A stretch of DNA of 8,905 bases from Magnetovibrio sp. Lineage in GTDB: Bacteria; Pseudomonadota; Alphaproteobacteria; Rhodospirillales; Magnetovibrionaceae. The stretch is from positions 1-8,905 of the forward strand of contig JAESUA010000017.1 in assembly GCA_016763255.1 (NCBI GenBank), written 5' to 3'. The notes beneath the pieces are model-generated. The model did no database searches. It was not told the DNA's origin and saw nothing but the letters and a program-made list of their open reading frames with translations. Within the stretch, counting starts at the first letter, position 1. Each line of letters begins with the position of its first letter. The position numbers were made by a program, and so were the translations under genes. Shown here one piece after another: positions 1 to 4,931 of the stretch.

Positions 1-149
1 AGACAGGGTGTTTATACCCCGTCGGCTCTATGATCAAGCCCCTCATCTACAACGTTTGCGTTAAGAAATTCAATTTTGAATGAAATGGTGCAGTAGGTCT
101 TCTTGAGTCTTAGAGGTTTACAACCTCATACAAGAACCTCCCCTCAGGA
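1..149. other. Window-edge region with no assignable gene
   Basis: Two forward frames are open from the window edge. One stops at 62-64 (TAA) and the other at 81-83 (TGA), so the tail of an upstream gene could lie here. Neither short peptide is recognisable to me. Small inverted repeats are present: ATTCAA/TTGAAT at 68-81, and the hairpin listed separately at 100-136. I see no convincing -35/-10 pair. Confidence 0.3.
100..136 (+). repeat. Two-tier inverted repeat upstream of the chimeric remnant
   Basis: The inner arms GAGGTT (113-118) and AACCTC (122-127) enclose a 3-base loop. The outer arms TTCTTG (100-105) and CAAGAA (131-136) are separated from the inner stem by an asymmetric internal loop. 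A further copy of AACCTC lies at 135-140. It ends 19 bases before the ATG at 156. It could be a leader hairpin or operator of the former transporter operon, or chance. Its folding energy was not calculated. Confidence 0.3.
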
Positions 150-155
150 TTGTTC

Positions 156-572
156 ATGCCAGATGCTGATGCCCCCCTACTCAAGGTCGAGAACATTCAC
201 AAATGTTTTGGCAGCCAGGATGTGCTCAATGGCATCTGCGTGGATGCCAGCCGTGGCGATGTGATCACAATTTTGCGCGCCCGCATCGGCAAAAAGGGCA
301 TGATGGTCGATATTTCCATGGACGGTCTGAAGGGCAAAACCATCGGTGCTCAGCGCGCCACCATATCCAGCGACTCGTTGGAAAGCGATGCAGCTAAAAG
401 CTTTGAATTCAAAGGTGATCGTGTGTTTGAAAATGACTTGATCGGCATTGCCGTACGCAAGGGTCAAGACGAACTGCGGATGAATTTGAACAAGGCGATT
501 AAAGACATTGTTGCCAATGGCACCTACAAATCGATTAGCCGTAAATATTATGGCGATGCTGATATTTACTGA
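156..572 (+). pseudogene. Chimeric remnant: amino-acid ABC ATPase start fused to periplasmic binding protein pieces
   Basis: The reading frame is intact (138 codons from ATG 156, with AGGA at 146-149 six bases upstream; an in-frame TTG lies at 150), but it is built from two gene families. Residues 8-41 resemble the start of HisP/GlnQ-type ATPases (LLKVENIHKCFG, then VLNGI and GDVITIL). They stop just before where the Walker A P-loop should be. From about residue 46 the sequence is a lysine/arginine/ornithine-type binding protein: DGLKGKTIGAQRATI, a gap of roughly 60 residues, then IGIAVRKGQDELR and the family C-terminus NGTYKSISRKYYGDADIY. Signal peptide, Walker A/B and signature motif are all absent. 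ATPase and binding-protein genes are often neighbours on the same strand, so one deletion could have fused them and a second shortened the result. A working product is unlikely. The family assignment is by memory of the motifs. Confidence 0.75.
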
Positions 573-574
573 CT

Positions 575-614
575 AAAAACGTCCGGCAGGGTCCATCGGC
601 CCAACCGTTTTTTT
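575..614 (+). terminator. Possible weak intrinsic terminator
   Basis: AAAAACG (575-581) can pair with CGTTTTT (606-612), and a run of seven T (608-614) follows. The inner pairing is poor, with only a short GGC/GCC or GGG/CCC. It lies directly after the stop of the chimeric remnant and may be the eroded terminator of that operon. Confidence 0.3.
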
Positions 615-690
615 ATTCTATCTGAGACACATATGACCGATCTTCACGGGCTTTGGCGCACAACTCCTTGCAGGCACCGATGGTAATCGT
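613..690 (-). pseudogene. Possible Xre-family helix-turn-helix remnant
   Basis: On the - strand, downstream of the rhodanese gene, a short stretch reads ELCAKAREDRSYVSQIE and then a TAA (613-615). It closely matches the helix 2-helix 3 part of Xre/cI-type HTH domains, whose usual form is ELAxxAGVDRSYVSxIE. It has no sensible start, no SQEE-like first half in order, and it ends exactly where the usual RG would follow. I take it as a broken fragment of a regulator gene. A chance match is possible because the stretch is only about 20 residues. Confidence 0.35.
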
Positions 691-710
691 CGGCTGACCA
701 TGCGGTGTCG

Positions 711-1091
711 CTAGAGTTTGTCGATGGCTCCGCCGGCTTCGACCCAGCCCTGAAACCCACCCAGGTTTCTCACATCTTGATAGCCAAGATCCAATAGCGC
801 CTTGCCACACAGGGCCGAGCGCCCGCCCGACGCACAATACAAGACGATGGTCTTGTCCTTGGAAAAGGCCATGTGGTGAGACTTAAGGGTCTCATCGGCG
901 CGAAACTCCAACATCCCCCTAGAGATGTTGAGTGCACCTTGAACCTTGCCCGTACCGATCAATTCTGGTGCATCACGCACATCCACAACAAGGACATCGT
1001 CTTGTCCCATGATGCTCGTCAGTTCTTGCGGGCTAATGGAGGGAACCATCGCGTTTGCTTCGGCCATAAGTTCCAGGATCGTCTTGCTCAT
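711..1091 (-). CDS. Single-domain rhodanese (sulfurtransferase)
   Basis: The 126-residue protein is one rhodanese domain. VLVVDVRDAPEL (33-44) is the CH2A-like start. The active-site loop is CASGGRS at 86-92, with Cys86 as the persulfide-carrying nucleophile. The C-terminal signature is GYQDVRNLGGFQGW at 103-116. A second cysteine, Cys95, lies on the following helix. There is no signal peptide, so it is probably cytoplasmic. Rhodaneses of this size move sulfane sulfur, or handle cyanide, sulfide or polysulfide; the substrate cannot be told from sequence. The ATG at 1091 is preceded by GAGGTG at a normal distance. It stands alone, transcribed away from the HMA-ArsR cassette. Neighbouring remnants are on both strands, but this gene looks whole. 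Confidence 0.9.
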   Translation of the reverse strand: MSKTILELMAEANAMVPSISPQELTSIMGQDDVLVVDVRDAPELIGTGKVQGALNISRGMLEFRADETLKSHHMAFSKDKTIVLYCASGGRSALCGKALLDLGYQDVRNLGGFQGWVEAGGAIDKL

Positions 1092-1246
1092 GTGGACACC
1101 TCAAGATGTGTCGTCCGCCCACCTGCATATAATCATTCTAATGTGTGATTGTTTGAACATATTTACAATTTTGCAGATGTTTCAGGCCCCACGCCGTCAC
1201 AAACAACACATGATACGGAGCAATCATTGCGCCGCCGGGGCCACCC
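1092..1246. other. Intergenic region upstream of the rhodanese
   Basis: AT-rich stretch between the rhodanese start and the kinase remnant. It should hold the rhodanese promoter, reading toward lower coordinates. A TTATAT-like -10 can be drawn on the - strand near 1127-1135, but its -35 is poor. Imperfect arms AATCA and TGATT flank an 11-base centre near 1131-1150. I see no gene here. Confidence 0.3.
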
Positions 1247-1435
1247 TCAATTTGAATTTCCATCGATGGGGAATTCAACCCAGAACGTCGTACCAACCCC
1301 CACCTCTGATCGAACGTCAATTTTACCTTGCATTTGCTCCACCATTTTTTTGGTGATCGTCAGGCCGATGCCGGTGCCTTCAATTTTTGCCAAAATTAAG
1401 GTGCCGGTATCATCCATGACGTCTATTAGAAGACT
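1247..1435 (-). pseudogene. Histidine kinase C-terminal remnant with collapsed ATPase domain
   Basis: Read on the - strand, this stretch encodes DVMDDTGT, a short linker LILAKI, then [20 protein letters not shown], a [12 protein letters not shown] end and a TGA stop (1247-1249). In PAS-type sensor kinases DTGxGI is the G1 box and [11 protein letters not shown] the G2 box. They are normally 30 or more residues apart, around an F box and ATP lid. Here they are nearly adjacent, so that part is missing. A TAA at 1436-1438 closes the frame upstream, and no HisKA, PAS or membrane part is found nearby. At most it could give a 56-residue peptide from ATG 1417. The sequence GGCACC occurs on both sides of the junction, which fits deletion at a short repeat. 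It is not a copy of the kinase at 6020, whose G2 region differs. Confidence 0.75.
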
Positions 1436-1517
1436 TTAAAACCGCCATGTACTACCTATGGATTAACTGAAGATGATAAAATCTCCATTCGATATCAAAG
1501 AAACAAAGGTAGCGTTC

Positions 1518-1742
1518 ATGCAATCAGACATTTTGATTCTCTTGAAAACCGCGCCGAGTGCCTTACACCTTTCCAAAGTCAAAGTATGCCTGATGAATGT
1601 AAACCGATCGGTTTTGGTGCATCAAAAGGAAGGGGCAGAGCGATTATTGTTGATCAAATTTGACCCCAACGGGGTCACGCCCAGCGAACTTTTGAGTGCG
1701 GTGCACGGTGCCGGTTTTGACGCCACCATGGCCGGTTGCTGA
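1518..1742 (+). CDS. Small HMA-like protein lacking the CxxC metal motif
   Basis: The 74-residue protein has the outline of a heavy-metal-associated (ferredoxin-like) domain. A hydrophobic first strand ILILLK is followed by a helix and then by LLLIKFDPNGVTPSELLSAV with GAGFDA near the end, as in CopZ or MerP-type domains (strand, xPxxVTPxxLLxAVxxAGFDA). Where those proteins have MTCxxC, this one has TAPSAL, so the usual metal site is absent. Its only cysteines are Cys24 and the very last residue, Cys74. I chose ATG 1518 because AAAGGT lies seven bases upstream; an in-frame ATG at 1473 would add 15 residues without a clear ribosome site. It lies 78 bases upstream of arsR on the same strand, suggesting a role in the same metal or arsenic response. 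The function is unknown. Confidence 0.65.
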   Translation: MQSDILILLKTAPSALHLSKVKVCLMNVNRSVLVHQKEGAERLLLIKFDPNGVTPSELLSAVHGAGFDATMAGC

Positions 1743-1784
1743 CAAGCCTATGGTCTACGGCACCAACGTTTTTCATTTCAAGTC

Positions 1785-1813
1785 TTGACAAATTATCACT
1801 AAAAAACTAGTTA
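1785..1813 (+). promoter_or_regulatory. Candidate arsR promoter and operator
   Basis: A perfect -35 hexamer TTGACA lies at 1785-1790. At 17 bases spacing the -10 position (1808-1813, TAGTTA) is a poor match. It overlaps the perfect palindrome AACTAGTT (1805-1812), a plausible ArsR operator core. The predicted start would fall at or within a base or two of the arsR ATG at 1821, and no Shine-Dalgarno sequence precedes that ATG. A leaderless, self-repressed transcript is therefore possible. The -10 is the weak part of this call. Confidence 0.45.
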
Positions 1814-1820
1814 TATATTC

Positions 1821-2123
1821 ATGAATGACATCCTGAATGAAACCATAGCCGCCGATATCTTGGGTGCACTGGGCAACAAAACCCGTCTGCAGGTTTTCCG
1901 TTTGCTGATGCGCGCCGGTCATGATGGCCTCAACATCGGTCAAATTCAGGACAAGTTGGGCACCGCTCCATCGACCTTGGCTCATCACATCCAAACTTTG
2001 GTGCAGGCGGGCTTGGTGGTTCAGGACAAGCAGGGCCGCGAGGTCATTTGTTCGGCCAATTTCGAGACCATGAACGACATCGTCGCTTACCTGACGGATG
2101 GATGTTGCAAAGGGATTTGCTGA
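1821..2123 (+). CDS. arsR: ArsR-family metalloregulator with C-terminal cysteine cluster
   Basis: The 100-residue protein is a winged helix-turn-helix repressor of the ArsR/SmtB family. Residues 10-30 hold the typical ALGNKTRLQVFRLL motif. Residues 38-66 are the HTH (IGQIQDKLG, STLAHHIQTLVQAGLV), and the wing QDKQGREVIC follows. The classic ELCVCDL site of R773 ArsR is absent. Instead there are Cys77 and a C-terminal DGCCKGIC with Cys95, Cys96 and Cys100. Acidithiobacillus ArsR binds As(III) through Cys95, Cys96 and Cys102, so this protein very likely uses the same tail-type site for As(III) or a similar thiophilic ion. Binding of the ion releases DNA. It probably controls itself and the permease 55 bases downstream. 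The length is normal and nothing looks damaged. Confidence 0.88.
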   Translation: MNDILNETIAADILGALGNKTRLQVFRLLMRAGHDGLNIGQIQDKLGTAPSTLAHHIQTLVQAGLVVQDKQGREVICSANFETMNDIVAYLTDGCCKGIC

Positions 2124-2143
2124 ACATCTGCTGCCCTTTTTTT
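2109..2143 (+). terminator. Possible partial terminator between arsR and permease
   Basis: AAAGGG (2109-2114) can pair with CCCTTT (2134-2139), and seven T (2137-2143) follow. The loop of 19 bases is large and has no good inner stem, so this is weak. If real, it would reduce read-through from arsR into the permease. Confidence 0.25.
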
Positions 2144-2155
2144 GGCTTATTAAAA

Positions 2156-2177
2156 CTAAATATCTAGGGATTTAGAT
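2156..2177 (+). promoter_or_regulatory. ArsR-type operator overlapping the permease ribosome site
   Basis: Two overlapping inverted repeats occur here: CTAAAT (2156-2161) with ATTTAG (2170-2175), and ATCTA (2162-2166) with TAGAT (2173-2177). AT-rich repeats of this ATCTA/TAGAT kind are typical of ArsR-family operators. The permease Shine-Dalgarno AGGGA (2166-2170) lies inside the site, so bound repressor would sit directly over the gene start. I do not see a clear separate -35/-10 pair. Confidence 0.45.
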
Positions 2178-2178
2178 A

Positions 2179-2694
2179 ATGAGTGCCTTTGAAAGTGTTT
2201 GGGCGTCTTCAGCCGTGCTGAAACGCAAGATCGATCCCGTCTGGAGTGCCCTGATCTTTGCCTTTACCAAAACCTTGGCAGCGCTTGCAATGGGCCTGTT
2301 TGGCGGCCTTATGGTGCAACTTTTGGCCCGTGTCCCGTTCATGCGCACACCCTTGCGTGAAGACATCGGAAACGGTGGCTGTAGCGGGGCCAAGGTGCGC
2401 ACCCCCAAGCCCATTTTGTGGTCGTTTTGGCGCGAAAATGAGCGCGCCGCCAAGGTCGCGGGCGATGGTAGCTTCAGCTCAATTTTCACCGCCGCATGGA
2501 TCGGCGGGTTGTTCGAACAAAGCATGGCCCAAGGGGCGGGCATGGCGTTTTTGGTGGCCGGTGGCGTGACCTCGATCCCGGCGGCCATCGCGGTTTTCGC
2601 CCTGGTGCGCTTGCCGGTGTTTTTCCTCTACCTGAGCCTGGCTTTAGCGGGCTCGGTCAGTATCGGGCTGTCGTATCAAATGAGGGTTACCTAA
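2179..2694 (+). pseudogene. Shortened ArsP/DUF318-type permease
   Basis: The frame encodes 171 residues, while permeases of this family (PF03773; ArsP, YraQ) are usually about 300-350. Recognisable parts are, in order: a helix like the family's mid-protein TM segment (TKTLAALAMGLFGG, 31-43), the cytoplasmic stretch NGGCSG with RTPKPILWSFWRE (65-86), then a jump to GLFEQSMAQGAGMAFLVAGG (110-129) and TSIPAAIAVFALVR (131-144), and a final TM helix. Missing compared with the family are the N-terminal helices, including the usual CSC-containing region, and the helices between FWRE and the GLFEQ segment. The ATG at 2179 has AGGGA eight bases upstream, so it can be translated. It may be a decayed arsenical exporter; a working mini-permease cannot be excluded. 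It is the natural target of the ArsR upstream. It ends 7 bases from the convergent methyltransferase stop. Confidence 0.7.
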
Positions 2695-2701
2695 GCACCC
2701 C

Positions 2702-3589
2702 TCATCCCCCACGACACGAACTGTAGCGCTTTGATTTTCCGCCGTCCTTTTTGAACACCACATACATGTTGTCCGAGGTCGGCAAGGTGTAGGTCAGACC
2801 ATAATGGGCGGTGAAGCCGACCTTCTCGCCCATGCGCCTGAGGCTTTTGGGGGTGAAATAGTTGAGGTGGTCGGGATAGCGAAAACCGCACCACTTGTGG
2901 CCCATCACCATGCGATTGAGCGGGCCGTAATTGGGCACCTTGATGATCGCCACGCCACCCGGCGCAAGCACCCGATGGGTTTCTTGCAACACCGGCAGCG
3001 GGTGCATTTCATGTTCAAGGTAGGAGCGCAACGTCGCGGCACTGAAAAAGCCATCCGCCAAGGATTTCAACCCATCCAGGGTCGGCGCGTTAACACATGC
3101 ACCGCCATGCACGGAAAAGCGCTGATCGGCAGACTTGGCCAGCTCGGTCGAGATTTCGATGCCGAACGGGGTAAAAGCCGGAGACATGTCGTCCATCTGC
3201 GCGCCGTCACCACAGCCTAAATCAATCACCGGTCCGGGTTGGGCCCAGATTTCAACCATCGTCGGCATGTGTTTGCGCGGCAAAATATGCATCCGCGCGC
3301 GGGTCAGCTTGCTGGCCTTATAGGTTATCGGGCGCAGGTCGGCGCGGCGCTGTTCTTCGACCTTGGTGGTGGTTTCCCAGCTCAACTCTTCAAACAGTGC
3401 GGCATAATCCGGGCCTTTGTCGATGTAGACAAAACCGCAGCCGTCGCATTCGCGCAACGTCCACACATCAAAGCTGTATCCAAGCTCCGGCTGGTCATCG
3501 TTGTTGCGCCCACACAACGGACAATCGCGATGCAAGACCTTTACGGTGCCTAGATTTTTCGAGTGAACCTCAAAAGCTTCCACGCTCAT
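2702..3589 (-). CDS. SAM-dependent methyltransferase with N-terminal zinc ribbon
   Basis: The 295-residue protein starts with a likely zinc knuckle, CPLC (Cys23, Cys26) and CDGC (Cys48, Cys51). A linker leads to a class I methyltransferase domain: motif I VIDLGCGDG at 121-129 binds SAM, FGIEIS (142-147) is motif II, and the post-I region has LEHEMHPLP and VLAPGGVAIIKVP. The end has WCGFRYPDHLNYFTPKSL, a signature of the Methyltransf_23 group that includes many sugar and lipid modifying enzymes. Its substrate is unknown. The ATG at 3589 shares one base with the argC stop (TGATG), so the two genes are probably translationally coupled; a TTG at 3592 is an alternative start. There is no signal peptide. 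The methyltransferase call is secure, the biological role is not. Confidence 0.88.
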   Translation of the reverse strand: MSVEAFEVHSKNLGTVKVLHRDCPLCGRNNDDQPELGYSFDVWTLRECDGCGFVYIDKGPDYAALFEELSWETTTKVEEQRRADLRPITYKASKLTRARMHILPRKHMPTMVEIWAQPGPVIDLGCGDGAQMDDMSPAFTPFGIEISTELAKSADQRFSVHGGACVNAPTLDGLKSLADGFFSAATLRSYLEHEMHPLPVLQETHRVLAPGGVAIIKVPNYGPLNRMVMGHKWCGFRYPDHLNYFTPKSLRRMGEKVGFTAHYGLTYTLPTSDNMYVVFKKDGGKSKRYSSCRGG

Positions 3590-4548
3590 CAAAGACCCGC
3601 TGCTTCATCAAGGCCGAGCATGATATTGAGGTTTTGCACGCAAGACCCCGATGCCCCCTTGCCCAGGTTATCAAGTTGCGCCATCACCACCGCCTGCTCA
3701 GAATCGGCACCGGCATCTTCGTTGGCAAACACAAACAGGCGCAGATCGTTGGTGCCATTGGCGTCTTCGGGTTCGATCTGAGTCATGGCTGCACTGTCAG
3801 TCATATCGGCCACCTTCACGAAGCGCCGTCCGGCATAATGTGCGCTCAGCACATCGTGCACGTCTTGTGGGCTCGGTTGAGACGGCAAATCCCAAAGTTG
3901 CAGCGGCAATTGCACCAGCATGCCCTGGGCAAAGCGCCCAACACTGGGCACAAACAAAACCGGCTTGGTTAAGCCTGCGTATTGGGTGATTTCCGGCACG
4001 TGTTTGTGTTGCAAGCCTAAGCCATAAGCAAAAAACGGTGATTCGGTGTAACCCGGTGCACTTTTGTCTTCAAAATTAGCGATCAACTGCTTGCCGCCGC
4101 CGCTATAGCCGGAGATGGCGTTGATGGTGACCGCATGATCCGCAGGCAACAATCCGGCCGCGATCAGGGGCTGCAACATCGCGATGGACGACAACGCATA
4201 ACAGCCAGGATTGCTGACCCGCTTGGAGGCCGCAATTTGTGCCGTTTGCTCAGTATTCAGTTCGGCAAAGCCAAACGCCCAGTCCGGCGCCACCCGGTGG
4301 GCGGTGCTGGCATCAATGACCTTTACATCTGGATTTTCGATCATCGCCACGGCTTCGCGTGCGGCCGCATCGGGCAGGCATAAAATGGCCAGGTCCACGC
4401 TGTTGAGCATGTCACGGCGCGCCTCAGCATCTTTTCGGTTTTGTTGCGAAAGGCTGATGATTTCGATGTCGTCCCGGTTTTCCAACCGGGCCCGGATTTG
4501 CAGACCTGTCGTGCCCACTTCCCCGTCAATAAAGATACGCGCGCTCAT
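3589..4548 (-). CDS. argC: N-acetyl-gamma-glutamyl-phosphate reductase (type 2)
   Basis: ArgC makes the third step of arginine synthesis, the NADPH-dependent reduction of N-acetylglutamyl phosphate to the semialdehyde, in the cytoplasm. The 319-residue protein has the nucleotide-binding start RIFIDGEVGTTG and the active-site SNPGCY, with catalytic Cys116. It also has SGYSGGGK, the LQHKHVPEI histidine motif and the type-2 ending NLGKGASGSCVQNLNIMLG. The short length and FIDGEVGTTG start fit the type-2 form common in alphaproteobacteria. I prefer the ATG at 4548, with GGTGAG about ten bases upstream, giving MSARIFID as in relatives; the ATG at 4569 adds seven residues without a clear ribosome site. 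It is first in a two-gene unit with the methyltransferase. No key residue is missing. Confidence 0.95.
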   Translation of the reverse strand: MSARIFIDGEVGTTGLQIRARLENRDDIEIISLSQQNRKDAEARRDMLNSVDLAILCLPDAAAREAVAMIENPDVKVIDASTAHRVAPDWAFGFAELNTEQTAQIAASKRVSNPGCYALSSIAMLQPLIAAGLLPADHAVTINAISGYSGGGKQLIANFEDKSAPGYTESPFFAYGLGLQHKHVPEITQYAGLTKPVLFVPSVGRFAQGMLVQLPLQLWDLPSQPSPQDVHDVLSAHYAGRRFVKVADMTDSAAMTQIEPEDANGTNDLRLFVFANEDAGADSEQAVVMAQLDNLGKGASGSCVQNLNIMLGLDEAAGL

Positions 4549-4647
4549 GGCTTTCAATCTCACCTTCATGGCCCTTTTACGCCCCGTGCGTCAAAGGTCT
4601 GCCCTGATTAACGGACCCGGCCTTGTTTCGCAAGGTTGGCGCACTGA

Positions 4648-4663
4648 CATAATCAATATTATG
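4648..4663. promoter_or_regulatory. Perfect 6+4+6 palindrome upstream of argC
   Basis: CATAAT and ATTATG flank CAAT. It lies 100 bases upstream of the argC ATG and 270 bases upstream of the binding-protein gene. It has the form of a dimeric regulator site. Which gene it serves is not clear, and chance is possible in AT-rich DNA. Confidence 0.3.
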
Positions 4664-4748
4664 AGATCGAAATGGACTCGATACCTTTAAGAGCGTCCGT
4701 GACGGTAATGATGGTTCCCAGACGGGTGCTCAAGCGCACCGACAATAC

Positions 4749-4783
4749 AGACAACCTATTGACCATATTTCAAGGGGTTGTCT
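4749..4783. repeat. 8-base inverted repeat bracketing a candidate -35
   Basis: AGACAACC (4749-4756) and GGTTGTCT (4776-4783) are perfect inverted arms with 19 bases between them (27 bases centre to centre, close to three helical turns). They enclose the TTGACC -35 and touch the -10 of the proposed promoter. This layout would suit repression or response-regulator binding. Confidence 0.4.
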
Positions 4784-4787
4784 TAAT
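4759..4787 (+). promoter_or_regulatory. Candidate sigma70 promoter for the binding protein-kinase operon
   Basis: TTGACC (4759-4764) is five of six to the -35 consensus. After 17 bases CTTAAT (4782-4787) is four of six to the -10. Transcription would begin near 4794, leaving a leader of about 138 bases before the ATG at 4932. This is a pattern match only. Confidence 0.35.
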
Positions 4788-4931
4788 CACTGGAAACACC
4801 CTATTTCGTATACATATACTTTTGAGCATTTTATCTAACTTCAATCGCCTTTATGCTACCTTTGTGAGAATAATAAAAGAATGCCGTTCACAATTCGGCA
4901 CAAGAATATGAATATAAGAGGGGGATAATGC

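Larger units (their letters stand above)
4549..4931. other. AT-rich divergent intergenic region
   Basis: About 380 bases between argC (-) and the binding-protein gene (+) hold no gene I can support. Features seen are CCTTG-TTTCG-CAAGG (4621-4635), a small hairpin in the argC leader, the palindrome at 4648-4663, the inverted repeat and candidate promoter at 4749-4787, and a TATACT (4815-4820) that could be another -10 but lacks a -35. Confidence 0.5.

Noticed and set aside
613..837. Longer - strand frame covering the rhodanese end
   Set aside because: Its first two thirds overlap the rhodanese in another frame and are not protein-like; only the last 20 or so codons resemble an HTH and are listed as a remnant.
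1149..1439. Open + strand frame of 96 codons
   Set aside because: The opposite strand reads clear kinase G2-box sequence here, and the + peptide has no recognisable motif or ribosome site.
4659..4766. Short - strand frame of 35 codons upstream of argC
   Set aside because: The peptide looks mildly protein-like, but there is no ribosome site and nothing recognisable, so it is not supported as a gene.
4815..4820. TATACT as the -10 of the binding-protein gene
   Set aside because: Five of six to consensus, but no acceptable -35 at 15-19 bases upstream; the TTGACC/CTTAAT pair is better overall.
4672..4911. Open + strand frame of 79 codons in the argC upstream region
   Set aside because: It starts inside AT-rich regulatory DNA, lacks a ribosome site, spans the candidate promoter, and shows no family features.
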